DNA from: Vespula vulgaris
Lineage: Eukaryota; Arthropoda; Insecta; Hymenoptera; Vespidae
DNA length: 64,000 nucleotides
Assembly (NCBI RefSeq): GCF_905475345.1
Contig: NC_066586.1
Location: 15,425,900 to 15,489,899, forward strand
Direction: 5' to 3'
Shown here: piece after piece, positions 13,931 to 28,440 of the stretch
Layout of the letters: each line of letters starts with the position of its first letter
How positions within the stretch are numbered: position 1 is the stretch's first letter
Program-made: the position numbers and the translations under genes
Notes under the pieces: generated by a model
Seen by the model: only the letters and a program-made list of their open reading frames with translations
Databases searched by the model: none
Told to the model about the DNA's origin: nothing

Positions 13931-16724
13931 CTTCCTTTACGATTCCGTTCTCATGCAACGAAAGATTCGTTACCTTGAACGACTCGCCGATGTCAAAGAA
14001 AATGAATGAATTCTTCTTGTTCTTTTTTTTTTTTCTTTTCTTTTTTCTCTTTCGTATAATCGCACGACGATTTGCATGAAAAAGCATTACTAGCAGTATT
14101 ATTTAATTTAATTAGAAATATCTTTCACCGTATGAAAATTATCTCGTTTTAACTCGTTAATAATTAAATGTGACCTTCTTGTAAATTCCGAGAATGTCCA
14201 TTACGAAAGATATTACGTCTTTCGCCTTCGGTGTCTTCGAATTTAGCTCTTCCGACCTTCTTTTCAATCCCGATTGGCGAGAACGTGAACGGATTAACGC
14301 AAGGAGCAAGAAAAGGTTACCGAGCGATGATTACGTACTCGATTTAGCCGCGACGGTGATCTTGAAGTTCTCAGATCGCACCGAGAGTACCCGTAGATCA
14401 GGATATCTACGATCTATGTAGACATAAGACGGATATGTGTTTGTGAATTTAACCGTGAAAATACGAGATAATAATATACTCGAATGTATTTCTCTTTGGA
14501 TACGCTGCATCAACGTACGCAAGTACGTTGTAGAATGTATGTAAGCAAGTATGTAGGGTAACATTAATATCGTTTTCGCGAATATTTTCTTTTAAATTTA
14601 AACAAAACATTGAAAGTGCGAGAGTGTGTTTAAGCACTGAACGATTTCGTTTTTGGAATCCATCGATAAGAAAGTATCTGAGAGGCTTACAAAATTCTTG
14701 AAATACACCTTAACCGAGCTTGCTGAGATAGTCGTTGAATTGAACTTCTTCGAAATATCGAACTGCAAACATCGATTCTTTTCTTTTTTCTTGTTTTTTT
14801 TTTTTTTTTTTTTTTATATATTTTTATCTTCGAAATACTTGGAAAGAATAAATTTTCACGGTTAGATGTTTTAAAATTCATCTTTACAAAAAAAAAGAAA
14901 ATAAAAGAGAGGAAAAAATGTACAAAATTTGTCGATTATTCCTTCTAAGGACGAGAATGAAACTTCTTTCGAGTTGAAAAAATGAATTCTCTCGGATGTT
15001 TTTGATTTCGAAATATTTAATAAAAGAGATATAATAAAGAAGAAAAAAAAAGAAGAAAAAAAAAAGAAAAAATAGATCTTCGCAGTAAGATGTCTATCAA
15101 CGATATAGATCGATTTTAGTTTCCCGCATCTGCGGTTAAAGTAATCCGTTACACAGGATCATCGTAATACGAGATGAGTGCCGTAAGGTTCTAAGATCGT
15201 AGTCTCTTGTTTGACCCTGAAAAAGAAATCCTCTTTTTCTCTCTCTCTCTTATCCATCCCTTTCAAAGATCACGTTCGACGATGGTTCGACACTGACCCA
15301 TACGTTCACTGTTCATTGGCCCACTTATGTTTTACCTGACGTGGCCGAACAATTTTGCTGATAATTATTCGCTTTGGGATTTGCTCTCGGACATTCGCAC
15401 AGTTTCGAGAGTTTCGTTAGCGAAATCTATATTCTCGTTCTCGATAATGAAATTAATTAATAATTATTAATAATAAGGCTGCGTGCACACTGTTACGTAT
15501 ACGCATTGCAAAGAAATATAAAAACGAAAATAAATGCTCGTTCGATTTTTTTTAGATTGAATAAAAAAAAGAAAAAGAAAAAACAAAAAAAGGGGGGGGG
15601 GGAATTTGATTTTCAAACGAATTTTTCTACGTTCAGTGTCGTTTGAAAAAAAAAGGTTCAGGTCGAATCAGAAAAGGTCAATGAATCGTAAAATGTCAGT
15701 TTCGGAAGGAAGTGATACTTCCCCTCCCCAAACACGTTAAATAAATAATCCCCGTCGCTCTGCTGGATGTTCCGAAACGAGCTAGCCAGCCGGATCGATC
15801 GTGAGTTCGATTCTAATTCGAGCTTCAACGAGCACGACGATCGTTCAATCTTTTCCTTTCCAGGTGGATAATTTTACAGGGAATAATATCGTTGCTTCGA
15901 TAACGAATAGAAGATATCGATTGAAATGTTCGAAATTAGATTTTTATTTCGAATTAACGTTATGATTATTTGCTCTGTGAGTCAATTACCGTCTATTAAA
16001 GTTAATTTATTGTTAATTCAATATTTGCATGAATCTGATAGATTCAAATTAATCTTATTCACGTGTCGTACATTTTATAACAAAATCAGTTACGATCGCA
16101 GTTTTAAATATTATACTTTCAAAGAATAAAAAAAAGAGAAAAAAAAGAAAAGAAACGCTAATCAAAATATCAACTATGAAAAATGAAATTGTAGAAAAAA
16201 AAAAAGAAACGATGAAAGTTAATTTTTAATAAATTAATAATCGAACGAATTACTCGAGCATAAGGATATTAATTATATATTTTGCAACGAATGAAATAAG
16301 CTCTCGTTAAAAGAAATCAAAATTCTTAGTAATAAATTGTTTGACATCGATGCATGCTGCAGCTGGTGGTAAGAAAAAAAAAAAAAAACAGAAGGAAAGA
16401 AAAAGAAGGACGTTAGAAAAATAGTTTTCTCATTAATCAGCGTACCAGATGGCCCGTTCTTGCGGGCGCGTGCTGCCCCTACAATTAAAGTACCTTTAAT
16501 TGATTCGCTTCGCATCGAATATGGGATGAAAGCGTGTAGCACACCGGATGAATTGGCTCGAACACCAGTCAAGTCGTCCGTGTAAATGAACTGAATTAGA
16601 GTTGATGCTCACTCAGTTGGGAACCCTTCACGAAAAAAAGAAAGGATCTCCTGCTCCACTTCACGAATATCTTTGCATTTAAATATGCATGGGTATAATA
16701 CACGTGTGTGTGTGTGTGTGTATG
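13931..16724. other. Non-coding DNA
   Basis: T tracts (14780-14815), A/G-rich tracts, a G10 tract near 15592-15601, and unique DNA. A mixed frame at 14194-14421 has no splice signals or start context. No gene called. Confidence 0.45.
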
Positions 16725-16726
16725 TA

Positions 16727-16966
16727 CAGGATGTTTTTCAATTAAATAGGAGATATATGATATAGATATAAAAAAAAAAGAAAAAAAATCAAAATATGTA
16801 TTAAAAATCGTTTTATAAAAAAAAGAAAAAAGAAACAAAACCCGGATGAACAAGAAACAGAAACGTTTCATTAATTATATCGCTTTTATTTAATGAAACA
16901 ATATTGTCTTTTGACATTCGTTCGTATGATCAATAGCAAGGGTGTTATGTTAGATGAAACGTCCTG
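16727..16966. mobile_element. Candidate small TA-flanked TIR element, 240 bp
   Basis: The left end is TA then CAGGATGTTTTTC; the right end on the other strand is TA then CAGGACGTTTCATC. The tips match over about 12 bases with one or two differences, and TA lies on both sides (16725-16726, 16967-16968). No coding capacity. The short terminal repeat makes this less certain than the 58 kb element; it could be a chance pairing in AT-rich DNA. Confidence 0.42.
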
Positions 16967-16997
16967 TATATATGCACATGAATGGTGCATAACGCGA

Positions 16998-17011
16998 TGC
17001 ATCATGATGCA
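16998..17011. other. 14-base palindrome TGCATCATGATGCA
   Basis: A perfect palindrome 30 bases outside the candidate TIR element, in a stretch of repeated ATGCAT/GTGCAT words. Could be a homodimer binding site; function unknown. Confidence 0.4.
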
Positions 17012-17254
17012 CCTACGCGTAATAATCAATAACACAGTACCGTTCGTTATTACGTTATCGCGTTCCCATATTATGGCACATCGTTGAGCCAATAAATTGA
17101 CGATTACGATAGCTTTCAATATGTTTGTCATTATAGTAGATTGATGATGAGAAATTGAGTGTCCATATTTAGAATAAATGAGGACAAAATTGAATACACG
17201 TTGTTAAGATGGATAATGACGATGAGGGAATATGAAAATTGATGATTCTAATAA

Positions 17255-17290
<36 letters not shown>

Positions 17291-18614
17291 GTAGATGCCT
17301 TACGTATATATCTGTAAGTAAGCAGTAGAGACAGAGTTAATAATTTTCTAACGAATAATGAAAATATATTTTTCTATCCACCATAACTGCAGGTTTGGTT
17401 ACGCAACGAGATTGGAACGCGAGCGATATCTATGGAAAGTTGAGAAATATGAGAGACAGGCCGCGTTAGATTCTAGAATCGCATACTTCAACCCATTTTT
17501 ATAATACCGAGTTACAGAAATGGAACAGGCAAGCGTGAGAATCTCGATAGAAATGGGTTAACGTTCGTCGTATCACCGTATACGTATACGTATATATATA
17601 TACATAATACCTATCTATAACGATGTGTGCGTCTCTAAGTGTCGTATTCACGCAAAAATGTACGCGTGCGAATGCCGATATGGCTTCCAGCCTTTCAAGT
17701 GATCTCTCCTCTTTCGACGAGTAAATGTCAGAATAGTCGGAACACTCGAGACGGAAGAAAAATTAAATAAATAAATTAAACGAGACTTTCAAGTTGGTCT
17801 ATTGCGATAAGGCCTTAACGGATTATCTTCAATTTTTAACGTGAAATGAAAATATATTGAATGAATATTTTTTTTAACTATTATGGATATACCTATGTTC
17901 GTTTATTATTTCTCTCTCTCTCTCTCCCTTCTTTCTTTTTTAACTATCGTACTCGTTTATCATAGCACATAGAATTATGATAAAGGCAATAAATAGTTTT
18001 AATTGGATTTTTCCCTATACATATTTCTCAGTCCGTTCGATCGATCGATAACTAAATCTATTTTATTATAAATAATTCTGAACTTTTTTGAACTATTTAT
18101 ACTCGTTTGTAGTAATACTCGTTTGTAGAATTAACGACGATATAATTTTCAAATCGATTTTTCCAAGTACACGCTGATCTATACGATTGATTAATGACTA
18201 AGAATAAACGTGTAAAATTATTGTAATATATATTGTTAATTGAATCATTTTTAATTGGCATTAAAATTGTGTTACCGTAAGGAAGTACGGCTGTTTTTAA
18301 AAAGTCAAGTAAATTTTTCTCTTGGAAATATCTGATCGTCATCGCCGGTTGTACGCACTCTCTTTAATTACTATAATAATAACGGTTCTCGAAAGTCAAG
18401 CCGGAAATTAAGGACGCGTCTTCTTCGCTCTGGGATCTCAGATTTTTCCGATCAAATGGAGAATATATCCTTAGGGTCTTGCAAGCTCAAGTGAAAGGCA
18501 TCGGAAGTGCCGGATGTAACCACTCCTCTTCGTCTTCATTCTGCTTCGCTTCCGATCTCTACCATTAGTCGTTCTATGCAAATACTACTATGTATTTCTA
18601 TCTCTATATATTTC

Positions 18615-18626
<12 letters not shown>
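17012..18626. other. Non-coding DNA with a CA repeat
   Basis: CA array at about 17258-17286 and a short direct repeat ACTCGTTTGTAG near 18101-18128. Otherwise unique AT-rich sequence. Confidence 0.5.
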
Positions 18627-18667
<41 letters not shown>

Positions 18668-21084
18668 CTGTATTTCTTTCTCTCTCTTTATTTCTATGGA
18701 GGGGAATGAATGGGACACGCAACGACGAATTGCCGGACGTGCCGAGCCTCTTTCAAACTGGATGAATATGTAAATTTGTTTCTTTCGATAGAAAGAAAAT
18801 AAAATAAAAAAGAAAAAAAAGAAAGAAAAATATTTAAATTGAAAAGAAAAAAAAAAAAAAAAGAAAAATCAACCGACACGATACCTCGAGTGAGTTAATC
18901 GAATTTAAACAAATATTGCACGCTTTCTTCTTATTGCAATGGTAATCAATGAAAACGACAGATAGAAAAATAAAAAAAGTTTTCCGTATCAATTCATCGA
19001 ATATTTATTAATTGCTATTAACGAACTCTCAATTTTCTTTTTTGTTTTTCTTTATCAAAAGTATATTTGTAACTGATTTAATGAAGGTATTACAAAACAA
19101 AAATATATTTTCTCGGGAAATACCTTCAAACGTTTATCTTGATCGAGATAAGTCGATCGAGATAAAACATCCTAATAGCTATCAGTTTGTTGACTGGAAT
19201 TCAACGATGAGGAAAACTTTCTCGTCGCTTAGGTGTAACGACATACGACAGGAAAGTAGCCTCGAGACCAGGTGGAAACGGTAGCTGCTTGACTGAATGC
19301 CTTATGAAGCGAGAAACGAACGGACATCCTCGGGTTACGTAACTGCCCTCAACTTATACATATATACATACATATATACATACCATACATACATACACAG
19401 ATACGAAGGAGAAAGAACCTTTCAACCTTCTCTCATGGCGCACCTTTCTCTTGGCGAATAACGACGGAAAATACTCAAAGTATTTGAACAAGGTCGAACA
19501 AACGAACAAATTGAACCCAATTCGACGCTAAAAACGCATCTCATCTTTCACTTCAGACAACCTATGCTATGTAAATCGAGGTTGAAAACGGTAGTTCAAA
19601 TTTTGTACGTGAAATCGACGTACCTAAATGTAAATATATATCTACGGATATAGATATATGTATGTAGATACGTATGTCGCCATATTTATGTTCGATGGAC
19701 TCTTTTCGAAAAATTTATGATTACATTCGTATCGTTCTGTGAAAAATTGTTTTTCTTCTTTTATATTTCTCTGATATATGTATTAAAAATTGTTTATAAG
19801 TATCGTCATGGAAAATTTAGAATGGTATATAATATTAAATTTTTATATTATTAAATTTTCATTATTATAGGTATAAGTGTGTGTGTGTGTGTGTGTGTAT
19901 AAAGAATTGAAGATACACAAGACGCGATACCGATGTTTAACTAGCAGGAAATTACAGCAACGCGGGATGACTCGCCGTGGGACGGAGAAATTAGCACGGA
20001 TACCTTAATTGTTCTTCTCTTATGGTGCTTCGTAGCTTCACTAAGTAAGAGATTTTTTCCAGAGCTTCCTCCTTCTCTATCGTAGTATCTCTGTCTCTAT
20101 CTTCATCCAACGAGAACGTTTATTGACTTCTTCTTAGATTTTAAACCTAAGCTCAAGTTTAAGACGATAAACAGAATCGTTTTTTCTTCTATCTTTTTTT
20201 CCTTTCCTTTTTTCTTCCTTTCTTTTTTTTTCTTTTTTTTTTTTTTTAATCGACTATCTCCTCTATTTACGATCTATGATATATAACCATAAAAAATAAA
20301 TATATGCATTTTTTTTTGTTTGAACTTGTCTCGTAAACATCGTGATTTTAAAAGATGTTTGAATAAACTTAAGATACAATGTTAGGATAAATCCAACTTG
20401 AGTTAGATATTGATCGATTTTTATAATATTTACAGGATACATTTGAAATAAATGAATTTACGAAATGAACATACCTATCAATGCAATTTCTCAAAGTTCT
20501 TTAGAAAGATTTAAACGATTTGAAAAATAGTCCCGACATTTTTATTACCGATTATATATTATATATATATATATATATATGCATGCATATACGTATATAC
20601 CTATAAGAATAAGACGAATCGATTTACATATTACGTAGAAACGATTCATTTTGTATGCAGAGTCGAATGAAATATTCGATATCCGTTTTGAAAGACGACA
20701 CTGGATAGCATCCGGCCGAGAATACGTTTGGACCGCACCGTTTGACCAATCATAGATCTATCTATTAATACGGAATGGAGTGCAATCAGCGTAGAACATC
20801 CGGTTTCGCGAGTCAAAGCGGTTGAAACGCGATCGATCGGTAAGACGACGAATACGAATGGCTGTATTGGACTGCCAATTTCATTTCGTTCCGAAACAAA
20901 AAGATTATTCCGTTCGATACGTTTTCTCGATACTTTGATAAAACTACTTTCCATCTTCTATCAATATTTTCTTTTCCTTTATTTATTTATTTATTTATTT
21001 ATTTATTTTCTATTTTCTTTTTCCTCCCTTTCGATGCTACACATTCGTACATATACGTACGTACTTACATACGTGCACATCCGG
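18627..21084. other. Non-coding DNA with microsatellites
   Basis: CT (18627-18663), GT (about 19876-19899), TA (about 20562-20582) and TTTA (about 20976-21008) repeats and T/A tracts. No exon was supported. Confidence 0.5.
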
Positions 21085-21315
21085 AGACACCGAAGATTTT
21101 CTCGTCACGCTTTAGGTTCGAGTCACCGAACAAACTATTCTCACGCTCTTGGAACGAAATCACGGAAAGACAATGTGAATACGGGAGCTCTTGGCAGTGC
21201 CCCTCGTTTCCGAGGCTCGCGGGAAAAGACCCACAAAGCGGCCAAGGAAGCGACAAGATGGAACGGTATTACGGTACACGTGTCGCGAGTTCTACGTGAG
21301 ACTCGGCTCGTCGCA
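21085..21315. other. GC-richer unique island
   Basis: Higher-complexity DNA with a CCTCG/CGAGG mini-hairpin near 21203-21216. One + frame through it has mixed residues (SRHALGSSHRTNYSHALG) but begins in T-rich repeat DNA with no splice signal. A regulatory island is the likelier reading. Confidence 0.2.
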
Positions 21316-22145
21316 TGAAAGAAAAAAAGAAAGACAGAAAGAAAGAAAGGAACTAAACGTGTAAGTTTTAAAGAGAGTAATACATAAGAAGTAAAGAAAG
21401 AAATTAAATAATAATAATTAGACACGAATGAGATTTAGAAAATTTCAATTCAAACTTACGATGACGTAGTTTAAAAAGGAAAAATGAATAAGGATAAAAA
21501 AGGAAAGGGCTTTTTAAATTCGTTCGTTTATAGGTACCGTAGTGATATAAATTTTTGTTGATAAAAACAACAAAAAAAAAAAAGAAAGAAAAAGAACTTT
21601 CAAAGCAAACGTAAAAGAAAAAGAAAGAGAGAGACAGAGATATATAAATAGAGAGAAAGAAAGAAAGAAAGAAAGAAAAAGGAAGCCGGAAAAAATTTGG
21701 TCTACCAGGCAGAACGTTCTCAACGGGGCGAACGGTTTACATACAAACGCACTTTGAACGCTCTCGTAACGGCATCGAGTAGTTAATACCTATTTTCGAT
21801 CGACGAAACACGTTCCAGGGTATTTTATTTGCCAGCATCGAAGCGTAGCTATACGTTAAGCTCGGTAGTCCCTCGGATGAATCGCGCGTGCCTGAAAATC
21901 CGGAGTCGAGGGCTCCGATTGGTTGGCACTTGATTGAATTGGCGGTCAGCGCCGGGCATTAGGTCCAGCTTTCCGAAAGGATTGAATTTCTGTTACAATT
22001 ATCGACCCACTATTCACCTCACCCTCACCACAATCAGCCTCCAGCCCTCTCCTCCCTTTCTCCTCCCCCTCTCCCTACTTCAATACCACCCACACCATCA
22101 CCTATCTCTTTTACCCCTTTCGTCAACTAACTCGTATGCATTTGC

Positions 22146-22186
<41 letters not shown>

Positions 22187-22226
22187 CATGTATATATGTA
22201 TGTATATGTACGTCGAATCTTTAGCG
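21316..22226. other. Non-coding DNA
   Basis: GAAA-type repeats (21590-21680), a unique GC-richer patch at about 21720-21970, C/T-rich DNA, and a TA/TG microsatellite (22150-22210). Confidence 0.5.
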
Positions 22227-22307
22227 ATGGATCCTTCTAACGGCGCAGCTGTTGCATTTAATTGGAAGCCGAGAGTAAATCCAGTTCACGATGACGAGCA
22301 GGGATAA
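22227..22307 (+). CDS. Possible 26-codon small ORF in a unique-sequence island
   Basis: ATG at 22227 opens a frame ending TAA at 22305-22307. The peptide begins MDPSNGAAVAFNWKPRVNP and has mixed composition unlike the low-complexity frames around it. The ATG follows directly after TA/TG microsatellite DNA. There is no splice or promoter support; it may be a conserved non-coding element or chance. Confidence 0.15.
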   Translation: MDPSNGAAVAFNWKPRVNPVHDDEQG

Positions 22308-23945
22308 CGTTCGCGTAAGAAGATCGTCCGTTATTGACACTACTCGAGCAATAACGCTTCGAGGAAGCCGGTTAATCCCTTCACCGTGTTAAACGTAAAA
22401 TATATTATCTCTATTCGTCAGGATCTTTTCCTGCTTTCGATTGTCGTTCAAATGTATATATAGTAGATCTTTAGTATTATATGTTACAAGAGTTAAAATG
22501 TCTTCTTTTTTTTTTTTTATAAAGTGAAGATATACATTTTGTCATGTTGAAAATAATAGAGGAATTATTTTTAACAAAAATTAATCGTTTGAAAGTTTAT
22601 ACGATAGATATCTAATATAATGTGTTATATACAGTTAGAATGTTTGTTAATAAGAAAATTTGTTGAACATTCAGACGTACGTATTGAAATTATTTGGACG
22701 ATAACATTCGTATTATCGTCTGATATATTGTAATAAAATAATTATCACATCGATTACGGAAACTTATGTATATAACATGTTACGATACATAATGTTACTT
22801 CTTTGTAAGGTCTCAAAACGTGAGATGAATCTTTTGATTCGCGATTGATCAAGATCGACACTGAATTTGATATTCCGATCGTGTCTCGTTAGAAAGTGTT
22901 GCGACACAAAGGTAGGATGATCGAGTTTCTTTATCCGAGTGTCATGTGTATAAGTACATACACATACACATATAAAACTAATATGATACACATGTATATA
23001 TACATAAATAATACTTTACATATACACACATACACATATTTCATCATGAAATTAATAGTACATATATATATATATATATGCTATTGTATATAAAATACAT
23101 ACCTAAAACATATTTTTTAAGTCGACAATAACAAAATAATATAAAATATTATAGCCTATAAGCGAGACGAAAGAAAATAAATAAAATATTTTTGAATACC
23201 ATTAGTTTGACTATCATAAAATAGTCGTATAGAAAAATCAACAAAGAATATTTTCTTTGGCTAGAATGTCTTCAAATGTTATTTCTCTGAAAAGAAAAGA
23301 AAGAAAGAAAGAAAGAAAGAAAGAAAAAAAGAAAAGAAAAGAAAAAAAGAAAAAGAAGAAATATTAAAAATGACAGGGAAAAAGATTTTTTCATCGCTTT
23401 TGAAACGTCATAGATCCGAAATGAATTCAACTCACGAACGGTAAGAAGAAAAATAGATAAAGTCGTTCTCCACAGTCGAGAGCTTACAAAACAGGATCGA
23501 CGACCTGCCGGCGAGCATCGGCTGTTCATAATATTATCATAAAGGCTACACCTGCGACATGCGACTTCCTATTCGACGAAACACCCATGATCGATTGTGA
23601 ACGATCACGATCTACTTCGATCTCTTAGACTTTTTCTTTTTTATCTTTCTCTCTCTTTCTCTCTCTCTACCCTTCTTAGTATAACGCGAACGCATGTTGA
23701 CCTCCATTAACCTGGAATCTCTGACCTCGCGAACTCATCGTCGCGACGTAGAAGATCGTTAATGGGACTCGTGTTACCGTTAAAAGTCATTTTTTCTTCT
23801 TCGACTTGTTCGAATATCTTGTTTCATTTCGTATCGACGTTTACCGGAGATTCATTTTTATTCGACGCATAATGTACTTTTTTTTTATCCAGATGTCTTT
23901 AATATTTGATTTGAATTATGCATAGAGAAATAGAGAGAGAAGGAA

Positions 23946-23976
<31 letters not shown>

Positions 23977-24076
23977 ACTAATTCAAGTGATAGCTCGTAG
24001 AAAAATTTCTAATCATTCTATCGGTACGAAATGATACGACATACTTCTTTTAAACGTCTTAATTAGCCGACTTAAA

Positions 24077-24114
<38 letters not shown>

Positions 24115-26837
24115 GAATCTCTAATCGTTTAACGCTTCGTAGAAAAAAAAAAGTTTTTTATAGTTTTATCAAACGATTTGATTCAATTTGACACGACATA
24201 TTTCTTGAAAGCACGTATTAATTATGTTAAGGTAATAAAGAGCAAAGAGAAAAGAGGAAGGATCTGAACGTTTCCTATTTATAAAAAAGAATAATATGAA
24301 AAAATGGTCACGCTTCCTAAACGATTTTCTAAGGCATCCGTTTGGAGTATAACGGAAGGTGCATAGTTTTTTTTTTTTTTTTTTTAACGAAATGTTTACA
24401 ATGATGATAATGAGACCATTCGTCACGAGAAACGCGTAGATCTTATTTAAGTAATTAGCAGAGTCTCTAAGTAGTGCCTTTATAAAAGAGATATTAGTTA
24501 ACGACCAACGTAATTGTCATCGAAACGCTATGCCGTAACCGTGAATCCATCTTGGAACGTTTAAAACAGATAAAAAGATTTTAATCGCGTCAAAAAAAGA
24601 ATGTGGAAACATTATTTGAATGTTAATGTTAAAACATTATTTCGTTGTTCGCATGTTGCGACCAAAATAGGATAACTTGTGGTTTCCTTCTTTCCCCTTC
24701 TCTTTTTTTTCTTTTTTATCCTTTCTAAACCATTTTTGGAAAATCGCACGTGAGATGATATATTAAAATTTCATTATCAAAACGGATGTTATAATACCAC
24801 GATAATACAAGATACCCCGATATGCTCTATCAACCAAAAACGAATACGCCTTAGGTATACGAATTTTAATTAAAATGCGCTGGATTAAACCGATCCTATG
24901 TAGAGATTGGGGTATTAATTTTTTCTTTCTTTCTTTCTTCTTATTTCTCTCTCTCTTTTTTTTTTTTTTTTTTTTAAGCAGACCGATTTTTACGTTTCTA
25001 TTATTTTCTCGTATAATGTTGGAAAATGATAGAAAGAGAGAAAGAGAAAAAGTAAGAGAATGTCACAATATCCGTCGTCGTGACAATTATATCCGTCTCC
25101 ATTGCAATTGTATAGTTTGATTCGTATGTTCTACTGCAATTAGTAACGATTATCTTCGCGGTCGTCGCGTTTCACGGTGAATACCTACCGTCGATTACGA
25201 GTTCTCGAACGAAAGAATTAGAGAAAACCGTCTGTCCTATCTTCCTAATAACAGTCGAAACAACAAAAGTTCTTTCTTGAAAATTTGTAGAAACTAATCT
25301 CTTCTAGGATTTATCAAAGTCTCTTCTTTTATTATCTTCTATTATCATCTATTATTATTATAAGAAGACTCATCCCTTAAACATACTATGAATAGATCGG
25401 GAAAATAGATTCAGAAGTACGTTAGATATTACAGTGTACTTAGAACGAATGAATATTCTCAAAGGAAATACTATCTGTTGTATTTCCTTGATACTCGATG
25501 CGAATTAGTTAGAATAGGATTCTATTGCATAGTTCCTTGTCAAAGGGGACGAAACCTTTTCCATTGAAATATCTCTTCTCTGGTCAAACGATCAATGGTC
25601 AAAGGTACGTTTAACGATCCTTCGAACTGATCAAATATCTACTACTGAAAAAGATGTGAAACGGAGAAAAAGATAAAAAATAAGATATATATAGATATGT
25701 GTGCGTGTGTGTTTCAGGTATAATTATACTTTCAATCGCAAATGATGCGTTCTGAAAAAACTTGTTAACTAAAATTTTCGTTCATTCTAAACTATTTTTA
25801 GTTAATCGCGGTTAAAGGAAAATTTGACAAAAACACATTGATAGCAGCGACCAGTCAAAGATAATCGAACTCAGTTATCTCTTTCGTCCGTGTTCATAAA
25901 AGAAACAGAAAAAAAGAGAAAGAGAGAGGGTGATAGACACACTCCGCCCACTAACCAACCATCAACCGTTCGTATCAATGAGCAACGATCGCGAACGTGA
26001 ATAATTACGCAAAGAGGTTTGATGTCGAGAACGACGAGAGTGCTTTTATACGCCGCGAGCAGGCCACGTCATTTGTTTGTAAACAAACCACTCGAATCTG
26101 CAGTGGCGATCGAGTCGACTTCCAGCTGAGAGAGAGCTCGTTTCCCGAGAACGATATATACGTCCTGCTGCTTTTTCAATGTGTATATAGTAAAAGTAAC
26201 GACGTAGCTCTCTCCCTCTCTCTCTCTCTCTCTTTCTCTCTCCCTCTCTAAGCAATTATAACAAAAATATATATGATTGATTTAAGACGATGTAATGAAA
26301 ACATTTGAAAGAACGGAGTGTTATTATGTTCGATATTTTTAAATTCAAATATTACGAATATAATTCTGTACAGATATAGCTATTGGTAATTCTTTTTTGT
26401 AGTATCATATAAGTTTTTTCATTTCTTTTTATTTTTCTTTCTTTTCGATGATATTCCGTTATACAATCCTTATGTAATATGGTTATTAAACGAAATGAAA
26501 GGATGTACAAAATATAAATAATGTTTTGTGCGTTGCAGAATTGTATTAATATTATTTTTCGTCGATTCGAGCAACCCTTTTTCTGATTACCGTTCCACTT
26601 ACGAAATAATCGTATTTTCTTTTAAATAATAGCTAAATTATATAGCGAATAAATATACTTATATTTTTGTCGAAAATTATATAACGAGTATAAATATTTT
26701 TTATATTCGTTATAAGTATAATAATAAGAGTAATAGGAAGATCGACTTTTGGACCGCAGGCGGAAGTATTACGATGGAAGTAGCGCGAACCCTTCATGAT
26801 CACTGACGTTTCTCTTTTAAACGAGGATCAGAGAAAG
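22308..26837. other. Non-coding DNA
   Basis: GAAA repeats (about 23299-23330), GA (about 23935-23975), poly-A (about 24080-24106), CT (about 26208-26245), TA patches and unique AT-rich DNA. A unique island at 26050-26160 includes GTAAACAA (26079-26086), matching the forkhead core. No exon seen. Confidence 0.45.
25462..25489. other. 10-bp perfect stem-loop
   Basis: AAGGAAATAC and GTATTTCCTT flank an 8-base loop. It is not next to any gene, and too short for a typical small-RNA precursor. Confidence 0.35.
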
Positions 26838-26838
26838 A

Positions 26839-26885
<47 letters not shown>

Positions 26886-27203
26886 AGAATCGAGGTGTAT
26901 GTATTATAGTAACATCGTTAGTATACAGGAAAGCGTCCAATATCGAGTTTTACACGGTCGATGATCGTGCCGAATCGTGATTATGCTTGACGATGGTCGA
27001 TGACAAGAATAAAAAGTATTTTCATGATATTCGATTTCTTTCTCTTTTTCGTATTTGCCATAGCCTGCTTTTACGATACGAGCTCTCTCGAGAATGTCAG
27101 GAAATAAATCGAACGTATCGAATCGACAGAAAAAATTTTACGAGTGTCGAAACGAAAGCGAAATTGGTTTTTTTTTTTACGAATTAACACTGCGTTTACT
27201 TTG

Positions 27204-27251
<48 letters not shown>

Positions 27252-28440
27252 GTATATGTATATCTAGAGATCTTTCGCAATACGGACTACGACGCATCCT
27301 TACATATTTTGTAATATATATAACGTGTTGCATTGCTACGTAAATCGTGATAACTAACATCTTCGTTGACTAAATTAATTGTTTTTTCTTCCACGTTGCA
27401 AAAATTTCGAAGGAAAAAAGGGAAGGGACGAGTGAGTTGTTAGTAATGAGGAAATGATAGAGAAACTCGTTGAGGCCATTACCGAAAAACCTTCAAGGAA
27501 AGTTAACTAGTACTTCTGTTAAAACATTTCGATGTTCGATAAGGCGAGCTCTCGTAGAAAGTTCATGGTTACTTTATATGCTAAGGACCGTTTCCAGATA
27601 CACATAGATACACACACACACACACATATACAAAGAGAGAGAGAGAGAGAGAGACACAGATACACACTCTCTCTCTTTCTCTCTCTCTCTCTTTCTATGT
27701 ACACATAGATATATCTCGAAAGAGATAAGTCAAAAAATAAAATCGATTACTCTTAAGGAAAAATTTTCTATCTATCGAGAAAAGCGACTCGCAGTCTACG
27801 TACTTTTTGATAATAAGATAAGAAATTTCTTATTTTCATTCTCTCTTCCTCTTGTCTCTTTGTTTTCGTCAAAAATAAAAAAAATGTGTGTTTATATATA
27901 TATATATGTATGTATATATTTTGATAAATATAACTCACCATTCGGGATCGCGTGATACGTCGAAAGATAAGTTGCGTTTTACGAGGATGCTCTTCCTCTC
28001 CTCCTTTATCACGTTCAATTACTCCACAAATTTCCGCCACTTTGCCCCGGACTTCGACTGACCTACACCTGTTTCCAAATCGACGTGTTCTTTCTATTCC
28101 TCTTCCTCCCCCCCCTCCTCCTCCTCCTCCTCTTCTTCTTCCTTCTCTTCCTCCTCTTTCTTTTCTTCCGCTTTTTACTCTTTTTCTTTTCTGTCGTTGT
28201 CGTTTGCTGTTTGCTTGATATCGAGTCGCCGACTTCCTCTTTCCCTCTCTTTCTCTTCTTCTCTTTCGAAGTTTCTCTACCGGTTTCCCGCGTGTAGCGG
28301 ACCGGCCACGAGTATGTTGATCAAACCCCCTTTTAATTATCTCTACGAATATCTCACCCTTTTCGCACTCTTACAAATATATATATATATATATGTGTAT
28401 GTGTGTGTGTATATATATATATATATATTGGCAAATTGTC
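26838..28440. repeat. GA, TA, CA/GA, CTT and TA/GT microsatellite cluster
   Basis: GA (about 26839-26882), TA (about 27207-27247), compound CA/GA/CT (about 27606-27695), C/T-rich (28085-28190) and TA/TG (about 28378-28432). Unique DNA in between has no supported exon. Confidence 0.85.

Noticed and set aside
21113..21125. GGTTCGAGTCACC, like a tRNA T-loop
   Set aside because: No matching acceptor, D or anticodon arms could be placed around it.
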